DNA of 64,000 nt, taken from the NCBI GenBank assembly GCA_032622095.1, contig CP136062.1, positions 133,999,282-134,063,281 of the forward strand. The letters run 5' to 3'. Under the pieces are notes generated by a model that was given only the letters and a program-made list of their open reading frames with translations, was not told where the DNA came from and did no database searches. Origin of the DNA: Siphonodentalium dalli. Taxonomy: Eukaryota; Mollusca; Scaphopoda; Gadilida; Siphonodentaliidae. The translations under genes and the position numbers were made by a program. Shown here one piece after another: positions 35,805 through 46,206 of the stretch; positions within the stretch are counted from its first letter, which is position 1, and the number at the start of each line of letters is the position of its first letter.

Positions 35805-37120
35805 GACACACCGATGTCCAGATTTCGAAAACAAATTATCGCCGTTTGAGGGAGGATGGGGGGGGGGGTGTGAAACACTCGAATTATACTGTCTCTCATT
35901 CTCTGAAGAGAATATTGTTGTTGATTCTGACCAAGAAGTGATACACTAAAATTGAATACCAACTATATATATAGCTATCCTGATCAATGCAATCGCGTAA
36001 CGCAGGAAAAACAATGGCCCGGTTGCATGGACAACTCCAACGGCATACAGTTTCAGGAACCACTATACACATACTATATATTGCGATTCACACATATATC
36101 TACACACTTGCGCATGTAAGCATGCAACAGTTGTCACTTTTCCTCTGACCAATTTTTGTGCAATGAAATGCGCGTTTAAATGTTTGCTTCACTATATTCA
36201 GAAGTTTCATCGTTCGGGTGCTATATAAATAATAAAGTACAATGAAATGAAGCAATCGCAATATAAACACGGAATAATAAATATTATTGAGCTGTATTGC
36301 GATCATGCATGTTGTGTCATCTACTTATTTAGAATATTATTATACGCGCGTTAGTATATTTTTACGCGATTTAGAATACGCAATTATTATTTAGAATTCC
36401 CAATTACGTTACAACCATATTATTTGGCACAACGGTTGCGACCGTAGTATTTGGCATGTGACGTAATTATCCATATAGATTAGGAGAAAATATTAACTAT
36501 AGATTAATAAATTGGAAATCTTTGCGAATACAATTATATTATGTCTACTTGTTCTGTCTGACCATTCCCCAATTATAATGATTTTGTGCATATGACGTTT
36601 GATCAGTTAAGGCGCGAGACAGTTATAATAGTTAACAGTTAGGCGTATAGTTTATTCGATTACTTCGCAAAACTGCAGTCGAACACTATAGGGCTTGTGT
36701 GATTAAGTTAAATTTAATTGCTTTTGCAGGAAGCTATTTCATGATTGGTCAAGCAACGCATCCTTCGGTGCGCAAGTATTTTCATTGATTCCATTCCTCC
36801 CGTTTGAAATTATTTTAACAAGTACCTGTAGACCGTAATTTGACTGAAAATCGTAAGTTGATTTAAATGAGACACGGTCTAGTTTTAACAAAACTGTGCT
36901 ATAAACTAATGCAAACAAAAACTTGTGATAACTCACAAAACCTTAACAGCGACACTATGAGCGTGCTGTAGCATATAAAGTGCATGGCACATAGTCTACA
37001 ATTGTCGGTAAACATAGCGAACGAAGCCCATGAGAATTACTAATTCGTTATCACCAGGCTCTATCGAGCTCAACAAATTAAGTCACCCAAGAGACCCCCT
37101 TCGCCAAAGTTCAGACAAAT
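35805..37120. other. AT-rich intergenic stretch, no gene seen
   Basis: Only a poly(G) run (35859-35868) and scattered short AT repeats. Confidence 0.5.
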
Positions 37121-37812
37121 TTGCAGTTCCAAGCACGCAATCTGCCGGAGATGGTATTTGTGACAGTCCTATCTAATCCACTGGATCGGCTCCCCAAACA
37201 ATCACCCGATTGCTTGGTGTATAATGATGATGTTCATCGTGCGTCGTTTGTGTGGTCTGTTGTCAATGGAACAATTGCCATTACGACCTTATACTTCATA
37301 AATGTACTGTCGACGTACTCGTGGACGTATAAGCATGCACACGTTCGATCGCCAGCGACAAGAGAGATGTTCACTCGACTTATACGTGTTAGCAATAATA
37401 TTTTAGCTATAGAAAAGGGTCGACACACGCAACCGAAAACGCTATTAAAAGACAGAATTTGTCACATGTTTATTATGGAATGTATTGCGTACGCTGACTT
37501 TAGAAAAGACTTGTTGAGCATATATTTAATAAACAGGAGTGATGATGATAGTTCATCTTCATAATGAAAAACAATGACAAACAAATAATCAATTCCGTGT
37601 GCAACACGATCCGGTTATTCTTTCTAAAAAAGACAGAATGGCAATATGGGGAAATAAACGTTGAAACTATTAATTTATAATACTAAGGATTACATATCGT
37701 ACATATACCTATTATAAGTATTTTATTTTAATGTGTAACTTTTCGTGTATTAACTATTATTTGCAACAGCCTCCATTGGTGTATTGCAATAAATCATCTT
37801 ATCTTATCTTAT
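37121..37812 (+). mobile_element. LINE 3' end: C-terminal coding plus 3' UTR and tail
   Basis: The frame 37121-37564 (147 codons) contains MFTRLIRVSNNILAIEKGRH, then KTLLKDRICHMF and YADFRKDLLSIYL. The order (N.IL.IE.GRH.RP...RIC..C...E.EYHFL..C..Y...RK.L) matches the region after the reverse transcriptase in several invertebrate non-LTR elements, although the cysteines are largely lost here. A ~230-bp AT-rich 3' region follows, ending in 'tattgcaataaatca' and a (TCTTA)n tail at about 37796-37812, the expected 3' terminus. The N-terminal part of the frame is less convincing. The copy is 5'-truncated and probably old. Confidence 0.6.
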
Positions 37813-38159
37813 GCGGGCACCATGTGTAGGCTAGCTGAAACTATGGTTCCCCAAGAAAAGTGGATAACATTGTAAATTTATATATATACATGCAGGGCCG
37901 GGAACATACTCATTAAAATGACGGAAAGATATAATTCCTGGCAATTTCAACATTTGTTCTTTCCATATTTGTTTTTAAATATCAGCAAGCTATTTAGAAT
38001 AATGAGCTATCCCAACTAAACAACTCATCTCGGATTATGCAAAGATCGGATATAGATTTTTTGTTTTTAATGATTTCACAGCCTCGAAAAATGGTAACCG
38101 AAGTCACTTAGACACTTATATCTTCTCAACAGTCCTATTTATATAGGATATAGATTATA
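37813..38159. other. No gene seen
   Basis: Includes about 55 bases near 38098-38150 resembling 32640-32695 ('cttatatcttctcaacagtc'). Confidence 0.4.
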
Positions 38160-38625
38160 TAATTTTCCAATATACACATGAATACAAACAAAATATGCAT
38201 AATCCGAATTAACGCTCGCAAATTACTATTTCCTCGGCTTCGGGGGTAAAATATTTTATTCGAGTCGAGGAACCCACTCACCGAAGCTCAGACTAATCAG
38301 ATATCGATTTTCGAAATCTATTTTTTTTCACCACCAATAATTTTTAGTGGCCCAGTAAAAGTATACGAGAAGACGGTCTCGGACTAAATTGCGGATGAAG
38401 AGATAGATAACTCTAAATCAAAGTGGCTTTTTTTGTGTCAGATATTTGACAAATCGGCAAAATTTTGTTGAACAAAATGTTGATGAATAACAGGATTTGG
38501 GCAATTTTATATGACTGTGGTTAGCATTATTTTTGGGCAATTAATCGATTCTGACAACTGAAGCGACATTTTTTTTAATCTGTTGTTGTTGTTGTTGTTG
38601 GAAAATGATGATATGGGGACCATCG
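38160..38625 (+). repeat. Dispersed repeat family B, copy 1
   Basis: Runs from 'gcataatccgaattaacgct' through 'gattcgagtcgaggaaccca', 'ctcagattgatcagatatcg' and 'gcggatgaagatggataact'-type blocks to a (TTG)n tract at 38582-38600. Copies occur at 55745, 56225 and, inverted, 61325. Class unknown. Confidence 0.88.
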
Positions 38626-38904
38626 AATCGGATCGTTTGTTGTATTGCATATTGCGATTGGTGACATAGTCAAGGTAGACTGTCTTCCTGTAATCTCCTT
38701 ATAATATACGCATTGGAACTTATCGGAATTTAAGGTAAACTACTGAGACTGATGCAAAACTATCTCTCTTGTAGAGACCAACATGTAGTGCTAGAAAATA
38801 CCACAACAGGGTGGGGTAGGATCAATGCTGGGGGCCCATATATGCCCACAGGGATAATTAATTGGGCCGTTACTATTTCTTATTTACACAAATGTCATAA
38901 TACA

Positions 38905-39160
38905 TGGTGTTATCAGTAATATACGCCTGTTTGCTGATCCCACTTCAATATATCTTGCAGTAGAAGACCCAGTGTTAGCTTCAAATATATTAAATTATAT
39001 GAAAAAGGTTGCATTCAGATTGGGCAAACCATTGGATGGTTACTTTCAATCCCCAAAACACCGGAAACCATGTTGGTTTCACGTAAAAGGAATGAGACTT
39101 ACCATCCAACCCTTAAACTATTTGGAGTGATCATTCAAGAAGAAACTAGAGGTAGTCCCA
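38905..39160 (+). pseudogene. LINE reverse-transcriptase palm remnant
   Basis: Around 38927 one frame reads IRLFADPTSIYLAVEDPVLA, the degenerate YADD catalytic strand (here FADP, with the second aspartate replaced by proline) and the following helix. After a frame change the text gives VTFNPQKTETMLVSRKRN-like sequence (about 39040-39110; translated loosely across the shift) and HPTLKLFGVIIQE. These are the palm and following motifs of Jockey/CR1-like reverse transcriptases. With a lost catalytic residue and at least one frameshift it cannot be active. Confidence 0.75.
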
Positions 39161-39299
39161 ATGGGACTAATGATACCCCCGTGCTTTAAAACACTAAGAT
39201 GTTTCACATGTCAGTAAACATTTAGTTAAAACAATAAAATAACAGATTCTCATTGCAGGTGCACAACCATAACCCCTAACCTCAATCCTAAACCTATTG
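39161..39299. other. Spacer between LINE fragments
   Basis: No feature seen. Confidence 0.4.
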
Positions 39300-39555
39300 A
39301 CCGAAAAATGTAGGAATAAAAGCTCGGACAAAATTATGCATGTTGCGATAATGTTCTAAGTCGAAAAAGGGGGATAACTCCACAAAAAAAAGTCCGACAG
39401 ATGTCACAATTGCAGGTGCACAGGTTCTCATGGTTGTTGATGTCTGTGCCGAGTTTCACGGAAAATGATAAAAAAAAACAACTGAGAAAAACTTCAAACA
39501 AATTTGTGCCCACAGACGGACGACGGACAGATAAGCTGATTCCAGTGTAAAAACA
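39300..39555 (+). repeat. Dispersed repeat family A, diverged copy 2
   Basis: 'aagtcgaaaaagggggataa' and a terminal 'agacggacgacggacaga' identify it. It lacks the terminal hairpin and lies between the two reverse-transcriptase fragments, consistent with insertion into the LINE. Confidence 0.6.
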
Positions 39556-39805
39556 CACACTCTTCTAGGAGTGATATTTAATGGTCACGGTGAGTGGGGT
39601 AATCATGTTGAGGAATACTTTACCGGGCATGTACAAGAGTGGGTATCCTTAGAAAACGCAAGTTTCAGTTGCACAGGAGAGCATTTTAGAGGATATATTT
39701 CGAGTTCATTCGAACCCAATTAGAATATGCTAACATGTTTACCTTTGGACAATTGTTCAGCTGAGGACACAACAAAAAGGTTAAATGAAAGTGTCAATAA
39801 CACTG
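39556..39805 (+). pseudogene. LINE reverse-transcriptase thumb remnant
   Basis: The text yields LLGVIFN.HGEWGNHVEE, then in a shifted frame GILRKRKFQLHRRALEDIYF and EFIRTQLEYANMFTFGQL: the LGV......W..H......A....G.LR..K..L.R..L..IY..FIRP.LEYA series of Jockey/CR1-like LINEs. It continues the 38905-39160 fragment in domain order, although 'LLGVIFN' partly repeats 'LFGVIIQ', so two copies may have recombined. Confidence 0.75.
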
Positions 39806-39933
39806 TAGCTCAAATTGGAAAGGGAATAATTGCATGTGTTACAGTCAATGGAGCGATCAGGAGTGCGGAAAGTTGAAATGTCTAAGTTATATAATAGATA
39901 TCAACATGAAGAGATATATATAAAGTAATTCCA

Positions 39934-40600
39934 AGATGGACGATGGCGGCCATGTTTTCCAACGAAATTCAAAACATTGATAGCTCCCATCTAGTGGTTA
40001 CCCCGAAGTTCAATATGAGGTTTGGTGACGATCAGACGAGGGATGTGGTCTGTATGCGTGCTAAATGATTTAGTCATGCAAAGAGTAAAATAAAAAATGG
40101 CTGCCGGTTGCCATGTTTTTTTTAACGAAATTTGGAAAAATTAGATTACTCCAATATTGAGGTCACCTCGAAGTTCCATGTGAAGTTTAGTGACGATCGG
40201 ACAAGGGATGTCGTATGCAGGGTGTACCAAAGGATTTAGTCATACAAAGAGTAAAATCCAAGATGACCGATAACGGCCATGTTTCCCCAACGAAATTTGG
40301 GGAAAAAAATTATGGCTCCCATCTAGAAGTCACCCCAAAATATCCATATGAAATTTGGTGACGATCGTATCATGGATGTGGTCTGTAGGGTGAGCCAAAG
40401 GATTGATTTAGTCGTGCAAAGAGTAAAATCCAAGATGGCTGCCGGCGGCCATGTTTTTCATAATTTTTATTTTTATTTCGATAGCTCCCATCTGGGAGTG
40501 ATCCTAAACATGCCTGTATATTTTCAAAACAATTCTCCAATAAATGCAGACTGCAGGGTGTGCCGATAGATTCAAATTTAAAATCCAAGATGGTCGGCAG
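39934..40600 (+). repeat. Tandem repeat, 160-175-bp unit, 4 copies, with AAGATGGCGGCC-type cores
   Basis: 'ccaagatgg..g.cggccatgttt' recurs at about 39934, 40099, 40260 and 40431, each followed by 'caacgaaatttgg', 'tagctcccatctag', 'gtcaccccgaagtt' and 'ggtgacgatcg'. The cores resemble YY1-type sites. Confidence 0.9.
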
Positions 40601-40858
40601 ATAAGCCTGCGACAGATTATAGACCAGGAGGCAGTCATATATATATACACAAAGAGACTGATCGGTACGCATGCGTATAGAAGAATTCAAATCACGTATT
40701 TACAGAGATGCCTCTGAACCAAAACCCGATTTTTCAACATAAACTAGTAGAGAAAGCCAAATATATCATACCATTATATTTTCACCAAATATACATAGCA
40801 CAGCACAGGTGCGATTATCAGTTTTGTTTTTTAATATTAAATTATTTTAGTTTCTCTT
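40601..40858. other. No gene seen
   Basis: AT-rich spacer. Confidence 0.4.
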
Positions 40859-41298
40859 GAAGGTCCACTTAATTTTTAAATGCCCAGATAACATTATACA
40901 CAACATAGTCCATATTATATACCTTTTGGAAGAGGAACCAAAAATATATATATTCCACCAATATATGGAACAGCTGTACCCTAGGATTGTCCACTAAGTG
41001 ATAGAGATTCTTAGATTAATTCCAAGACTCCCCTTTGTCAACCCACAATGCATCAGAATTCAAACTAAGATATAGAGTTATTCCACTTCCGTTGAGAATA
41101 ATAGAGTTTACAGTACAGTCTGGATCAAGATTAAGTACCAAGAGACCATGGTACCTTGACAAAACAACATGTTCCCAGTTTATTCAACCGGATAAGTTGA
41201 TAATACAATGTTTTGGAGCTTCCTCGTTCAAATGGTATATAATATGGAATATGTTGTATATAACGTGATCTGGTGATCGAAAATTAAGTGGGCCTTTA
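40859..41298. mobile_element. Short TIR element (MITE-like), about 440 bp
   Basis: The left end 'gaaggtccacttaatttttaa' and the right end 'gaaaattaagtgggcctttaa' are inverted repeats of about 20 bp with a few mismatches. There is no clear target duplication and no coding. A second right end lies at 17142-17170. Confidence 0.6.
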
Positions 41299-41570
41299 AA
41301 ACATCCTAGTCAAACTAGTGACTGATAAGCGTATCGTATAGAAACAATTAATTAGAAATTTCATTTACTATATATTTTCGAAATGTTATACCCATTCATG
41401 ACATTCTTTTAAGTTGAGCACGTGTTAATTCTCACCTGGAGCAGAAAGCTAACATAGCACGTACTATTTGACATAAAACCATAATGATATAATTTCTTAT
41501 TCACAAGTAACACACCGAGGAGATGACTTTAAAAAAAGCGTCAGATCATCCATATCTCACTATTGAAAAA
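41299..41570. other. No gene seen
   Basis: AT-rich spacer. Confidence 0.4.
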
Positions 41571-41637
41571 CTCTCACACACACACACACCCACCCCCCCC
41601 CCCCCCTCACCCCCTCACACACACACACACACACAAA
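41571..41637. repeat. (CA)n/(C)n microsatellite
   Basis: Two (CA)n stretches around a C-rich core. The proline/threonine/histidine-rich frames here are artefacts of it. Confidence 0.95.
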
Positions 41638-41698
41638 ATCGAAATATGTGTCCCGCCATATCAAATCCAGTCGGAAGTCGGGATTTTTTTTACCCTGT

Positions 41699-41767
41699 GC
41701 CAATGCATTCTCTTATATATGCGAGTCGACCATAGGTCGCCTCGCATATATAAGAGAATGCATTGGC
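41699..41767. repeat. 69-bp palindrome in left TIR, copy 1
   Basis: 'gccaatgcattctcttatat' mirrored by 'atataagagaatgcattggc'. Arms are 33 bases with a single T/C mismatch and a 3-base centre. Confidence 0.97.
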
Positions 41768-41989
41768 TTAACAATTTTTTTTATCATGTTTTTTAAATAA
41801 ATGTTTCTTACAATTTTTAGGACATAAAATAAAAAAAACATCCATTACCCTGCAGGGAGCCCCACACATATATAGAAGCACATAGAAGAGTGTCGTCTGC
41901 TCATGTTTGTCTGGGGCTCTGTATGGGTGAAATTATTAAATTGTTAAAGAATACAAGAACACATTATTAAAATTGTAAAACATTGTTAG

Positions 41990-42058
41990 GCCAATGCATT
42001 CTCTTATATATGCGAGGCGACCTATGGTCGACTCGCATATATAAGAGAATGCATTGGC
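41990..42058. repeat. 69-bp palindrome in right TIR, copy 1
   Basis: Exact reverse complement of the left palindrome, including the asymmetric mismatch. Confidence 0.97.
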
Positions 42059-42112
42059 ACAGGGTAAAAAAAATCCCGACTTCCGACTGGATTTGATATG
42101 GCGGGTCACATA

Positions 42113-42778
42113 TGTACTCTTTAATGAGGTGATGAATTTATGAAGTTCTGATGTACATATCGGTCATCTCCCATCTCGATGTTGCATTTATACTGTTACA
42201 TAATGGGGTATGACAACAATCTGGGCCGATGTGATGGTCTAGTGGTAAGTGACGAGTTGGTAGGTCTTCAGTAGATAACTTTAATTGTGATGTGGCAATA
42301 TCAAGCATCAATGGTGACACAACAATGTTACAACATTATATCAGTGTAAGAAACCCAATAAGATGGAATGCACGATCATCCACGGTGAGTCGAACAAACC
42401 AGATTACACTATATATGGTAGTCCATGTGGTTATTATCGGGCGAGGCTTGTAGACGGGGGTTAGGCACGTGCATTGTCGTCTCCCGCGTTGGGTTGACAG
42501 CAAAGCTCTACGATTATGCAATCGAGGGTATGCCACTCATGACATGCATGCTGTTGAATTTAATATCTTATTTTGAATACAGCATGCCGTACAAACGATA
42601 CAAACGTTCAATGAAGTATCGGTTAATCAGTATCGGACATACACGTGTTTTTTTTTTTTGCATGCTATAACACAGCAAAACCAATTAAAGCAAGTACTGT
42701 AATTCGAGAAACATCCTAATTTCGTGCAAAGACGAACGTCCTAATTTCGCGCAAACGAGTAGCTATATAGAGGATCTA
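42113..42778. other. No gene seen
   Basis: Short frames without recognisable content; 'tcctaatttcg.gcaaa' occurs twice at 42715-42755. Confidence 0.45.
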
Positions 42779-42909
42779 CAACTCGTCCCCAGTTTATAGC
42801 GGAATTTACAAAACGAGTCCAGTAAATTAGGCCTGGACCGAGCCTTTCGGTCCAGACCTAATTTACTGGACGAGTTTTGTAATTTCCGCTATAAACTGGG
42901 GACGAGTTG
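42779..42909. repeat. 131-bp long hairpin
   Basis: 'caactcgtccccagtttata' is mirrored by 'tataaactggggacgagttg', and the arms continue to 'ctggaccga'/'tcggtccag' around a 4-6-base loop, with only three or four mismatches or bulges in about 63 bp. Confidence 0.95.
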
Positions 42910-43335
42910 AAGATTCGATTTATTACATGATCCAAAACATCGACAACACATACTTAATTCAACAAATGGGACACACGAAATTAACATCGGCTTCTATAAG
43001 GCATGCCATGACGTTTCATGTAACTATATATAGAATGGGTTTATTGGATGGAATAAGGTTAGGATCATGTAATAAATAATAGTTTAAAACAGCTATTAGT
43101 CGGTGTCTCGGCATAAACTCACACCGACCGAACCTGGGTTATACAATAACTTTAGATAACACTGAGGACACATAGATGTTTAAATTTACAAGCATATGGC
43201 TTTGTTGTTATAACTCCATAAAATCGTTTTCTGATGACCGGATGAGTGTCGCCCACTGTACCGCGACGGTATAATAGAATTCGCCCCGTACTACGTACTA
43301 CGGACACGCGTAAAAGAACTCTGTGATATTGAAAT
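42910..43335. other. No gene seen
   Basis: Unique sequence. Confidence 0.4.
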
Positions 43336-43595
43336 GACTTCTGCTAAGTTGGAATTGACTTATTGGTTATAATTCCAGGTAATCGGCCTTCATTAATTTA
43401 AATTTGACGTAAATTATTTTTAAAAGACTTCCGTCAAGTTGGAATTTACTTATTGGCTATATTTCGGCCTTTATTAATTTAAATTTGACGTATTTTAACT
43501 TTAAAAGGACTTCTATTAAGTTGAAATTGACTTATTGATTATTAGTTAACGACTATTTATTTTTATTTGACGTACATATTTTTTTATCAAATGGT
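43336..43595. repeat. 82-90-bp tandem repeat, 3 diverged copies
   Basis: 'gacttctgctaagttggaat'-like starts at 43336, 43426 and 43508, each followed by 'gacttattgg', 'cggcctt.attaattta' and 'atttgacgta'. Confidence 0.88.
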
Positions 43596-43639
43596 CGTCC
43601 ACAAAGAATACCCGCGAATAACATGACAGTTTTACTTTG

Positions 43640-43753
43640 ATATATAGGTTTTATATAGGTTATATATATGACATATATAGGTTATATATAGGTTATATAT
43701 TGGTTATATATAGGTTATAAATAGGTTATATATAGGTTATATATAGGTATATT
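43640..43753. repeat. Minisatellite of 'ggttatatata' units
   Basis: About ten units of roughly 11 bp with small length changes. Confidence 0.92.
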
Positions 43754-43967
43754 GCTGCATTTACACGATTTCTCGGTTTGTAGGAAGGCTGAACAATAGG
43801 GAAATAAGTATCTGTAGGGCATATATAACGATAACATTTTAACTATTTCAAATATGTCTTAGTTATATCCATTCTCTATCAGGTAGACGTTTATTTCCTA
43901 ACGTTCGTTCTGCCATGGTCTGCTTTGGGGTTGAACATGATCAATTTTAGTAACAGAAACTGGTTAA

Positions 43968-44102
43968 AATCGGGCGCTTTGTGTGTGCAGACCAAGGGGC
44001 ATAACTAGGTGACTAATGGTACGAATAAATCAAAGAACATGCAGATTGCAGACATGTGTTTAGGCCAAACATTCATGTCTAAAATGTACCAAGTCTACCT
44101 TA
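43968..44102 (+). repeat. Dispersed ~130-bp repeat, copy 1
   Basis: 'ccaaggggcataactaggtg' through 'ttcatgtctaaaatgtacca'. A close second copy lies at 45702-45826 in the same orientation. Confidence 0.9.
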
Positions 44103-44676
44103 ATCGTATTTAAATTCTGCGCGAATTCAAAACTGACACAAATATTTCGTAAAAGTCTTGTATATGATGACAGCTTCAGTTCTTAGTCGTTTCTCAAGAT
44201 ACATGTGTATTAAACACGATCACAGCGGATTTGCATAACATCATCATTTTGTTGCGATGATGGATATTTGTTTGCTCCAAATAATTATTCTTATATTGAA
44301 ATATTTATGGACTGGACATCAATGAAATGAACTCGAAAACAGAAAATCACAACGGCGTATAGGCAACTGACTAAAAATCAACATTATCTTGGCTGCGGCT
44401 TGGGATGACGTAACTAACTCAATATACAAACTGTATATTTGGTCACGGTGTTATGCACTCCATGGTGGTGAATTGGGGGATGTGCTTTCATGCACCTGTA
44501 ATCTAGAATATGTGAATTTCTTACAAGCATTTCAACACCGTCGACGGTATACCATGATTTGTACGACGATTCTTGACATTGAGTAATGGGTTTGAATTGT
44601 TTATATTGGTTGACCGAATTTTTAATGTAATATAGGCCTACATGTATATTTAAAGTACGACTCTGAATTTAAAGTA
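44103..44676. other. No gene seen
   Basis: AT-rich unique sequence; a 65-codon frame at 44389 has no recognisable content. Confidence 0.45.
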
Positions 44677-44865
44677 TACCACAGGGAAAACAATAGGGTT
44701 ATGTTGATGAGTTACATACATCACGAAACGTTGGCCCATGATCGAATAGGTAATTACCCTATATATGCGTAATAATATAGCGCAATTACCTATTCGATCA
44801 GTGTCCAACGTTTCGTGATGTAGTAAGTAACTCACCAACATAACCCTCTTGTTATCTCTGTGGTA
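44677..44865. repeat. 189-bp long hairpin
   Basis: 'gggttatgttg.tgagttac' is mirrored by 'gtaactcaccaacataaccc', and 'catcacgaaacgttgg' by 'ccaacgtttcgtgatg', then 'gatcgaataggtaatt' by 'aattacctattcgatc'. Arms are ~80 bp with several bulges around an AT-rich ~28-base loop. Confidence 0.93.
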
Positions 44866-45172
44866 CTATTTTTGGCTCAGTTTTAAATCCGCACACCGAC
44901 GGGTGCGCGAAAAATAGTACTACGCGAATTTAAATACGAGTAAGGAATATATAAAGATGTACGGTGGCTGATTTGTGACATGGTCAATTCATATTATCTC
45001 GAGATACATACACATTTCGAGATATATAGTTTCTTAATTTTGTGCGATTAACCAAAGCTTTGATGCGAGCGTGGTGTTCTCTCGTATATATATAAGTATC
45101 TATATATAAGCATGTACATCGTATATATGATTGTGTGCTTGTTTATGTCTGATTGCCTGCCTATCTACATGT

Positions 45173-45470
45173 ACGTGCGTACGTACGTACGTATGTATGT
45201 ATGTATGTATGTGTGTATGTATGTTTGTATGTATGTACGTACGTATGTATGTATGTACGTATGTATGCATGTATGTATGAGTGTATGTGTGTATGTATGT
45301 ATGTATGTGTGTGTATGTATGTATGTATGTATGTATGTATGTACGTATGTCGATCGGTCTGTCTATATGTGCATATATGTCTGCCCGTCTGACTTCGTAT
45401 ACATGCATTTATGTTTGTCTGACTGTATGTATGTCTGACCTGCTATCTGCATGTCTGCCTGCCTGATTGC
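45173..45470. repeat. (TATG/TACG)n compound microsatellite
   Basis: Long runs of GTAT/GTAC tetranucleotides, decaying to GTCT-type repeats after 45350. The MYVCMYVC-like frames on both strands come from the repeat and are not genes. Confidence 0.97.
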
Positions 45471-45570
45471 ATGCTTACATGCATACCGATTGTCTCTTTA
45501 TGTATATATGTATGACTGCCTCCTAGTCTATAATCTGTCGCATGCTTACCTGTCTACCATAATATGTTAA

Positions 45571-45600
45571 TGTTTTTTTTATTTTTTATTTTTTTTATAT
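45571..45600. repeat. T-rich tract
   Basis: Runs of T interrupted by single A bases. Confidence 0.7.
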
Positions 45601-45701
45601 CCGTTCATTTGTTCATTGCATTTGTGTAAACATCTAAATTATGCTGTAAAATCTCTACGTTTACGGATGAAACAAAGGATATATATACACCAGCCACAGT
45701 A

Positions 45702-45826
45702 AAAATCGGACACTTTGTGTGTGCAAACCAAGGGGCATAACTAGGTGACTAATGGTACGAATAATGCAAAGAACAGACATGCGTTGACACCAATCATTCA
45801 TGTCTAAAATGTAGCAAGTCTATATA
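45702..45826 (+). repeat. Dispersed ~130-bp repeat, copy 2
   Basis: Matches 43968-44102, with a ~12-base deletion after 'gaacagacatg'. Confidence 0.9.
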
Positions 45827-45997
45827 TATAAAGATGAATACGACTACCGTTCTGTTAAAAGTCGTGACGTTTGCTGTTAACAGACCAGACCCTAATTTTG
45901 GTAGAAGCGTCGATGGTTTCCGATTCCCTATAATTTACCACCAGAAAGTGACTGGACAAATTGATTCCATGGAAGTGTTTTATAGCTGATTACTCAC

Positions 45998-46206
45998 TTC
46001 CGCGAAGCATGAACAGCGAAGGGCGTTAATGGCATCCACTATATACAATAGCAACACAAAAGACTCAATTGATCCTTTTGTCAGCCCCATTGGCTCGACA
46101 GATACAAAGTCTATAATACGATATATTGGTGTCTTAGCAGGTCTGGGACTGATATCGGCATTGAGAAGCGGCACAGCAAGTATGTGTTCGGTGTCCATTA
46201 TATATA
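45998..46206 (-). CDS. Candidate internal exon, unknown protein
   Basis: On the minus strand an acceptor-like 'atgtctttactcag' (AG at 46207-46208) is followed by 209 bp open in one frame and then a consensus donor, GAA|GTGAGT (45992-45997). The peptide includes MDTEHILAVPLLNADISPRP, then PIYRIIDFVSVEPMGL and FVLLLYIVDAINALRCSCFA, with no family I recognise. The plus strand is also open over the same stretch in the codon-aligned frame (LAGLGLISALRSGTASM), which makes strand choice uncertain; splice signals favour the minus strand. No partner exon was identified. It could be a real exon or a decayed repeat-borne frame. Confidence 0.25.

Larger units (their letters stand above)
41647..42110. mobile_element. 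464-bp TIR element with palindromic ends, copy 1
   Basis: The ~120-bp terminal inverted repeats begin TGTGtCCCGCCATATC and end GATATGGCGGGTCACA, and both ends are flanked by TA (41645-41646 and 42111-42112), pointing to a TA target duplication as in Tc1/mariner-type elements. Inside each TIR lies a 69-bp near-perfect palindrome. The ~220-bp core has no coding. A second copy with the core in opposite orientation is at 53695-54155. Confidence 0.92.

Noticed and set aside
45100..45438. Frames of 61-108 codons rich in MYVC or THIH
   Set aside because: Produced by the (TATG/TACG)n microsatellite; all six frames show similar repetitive peptides.
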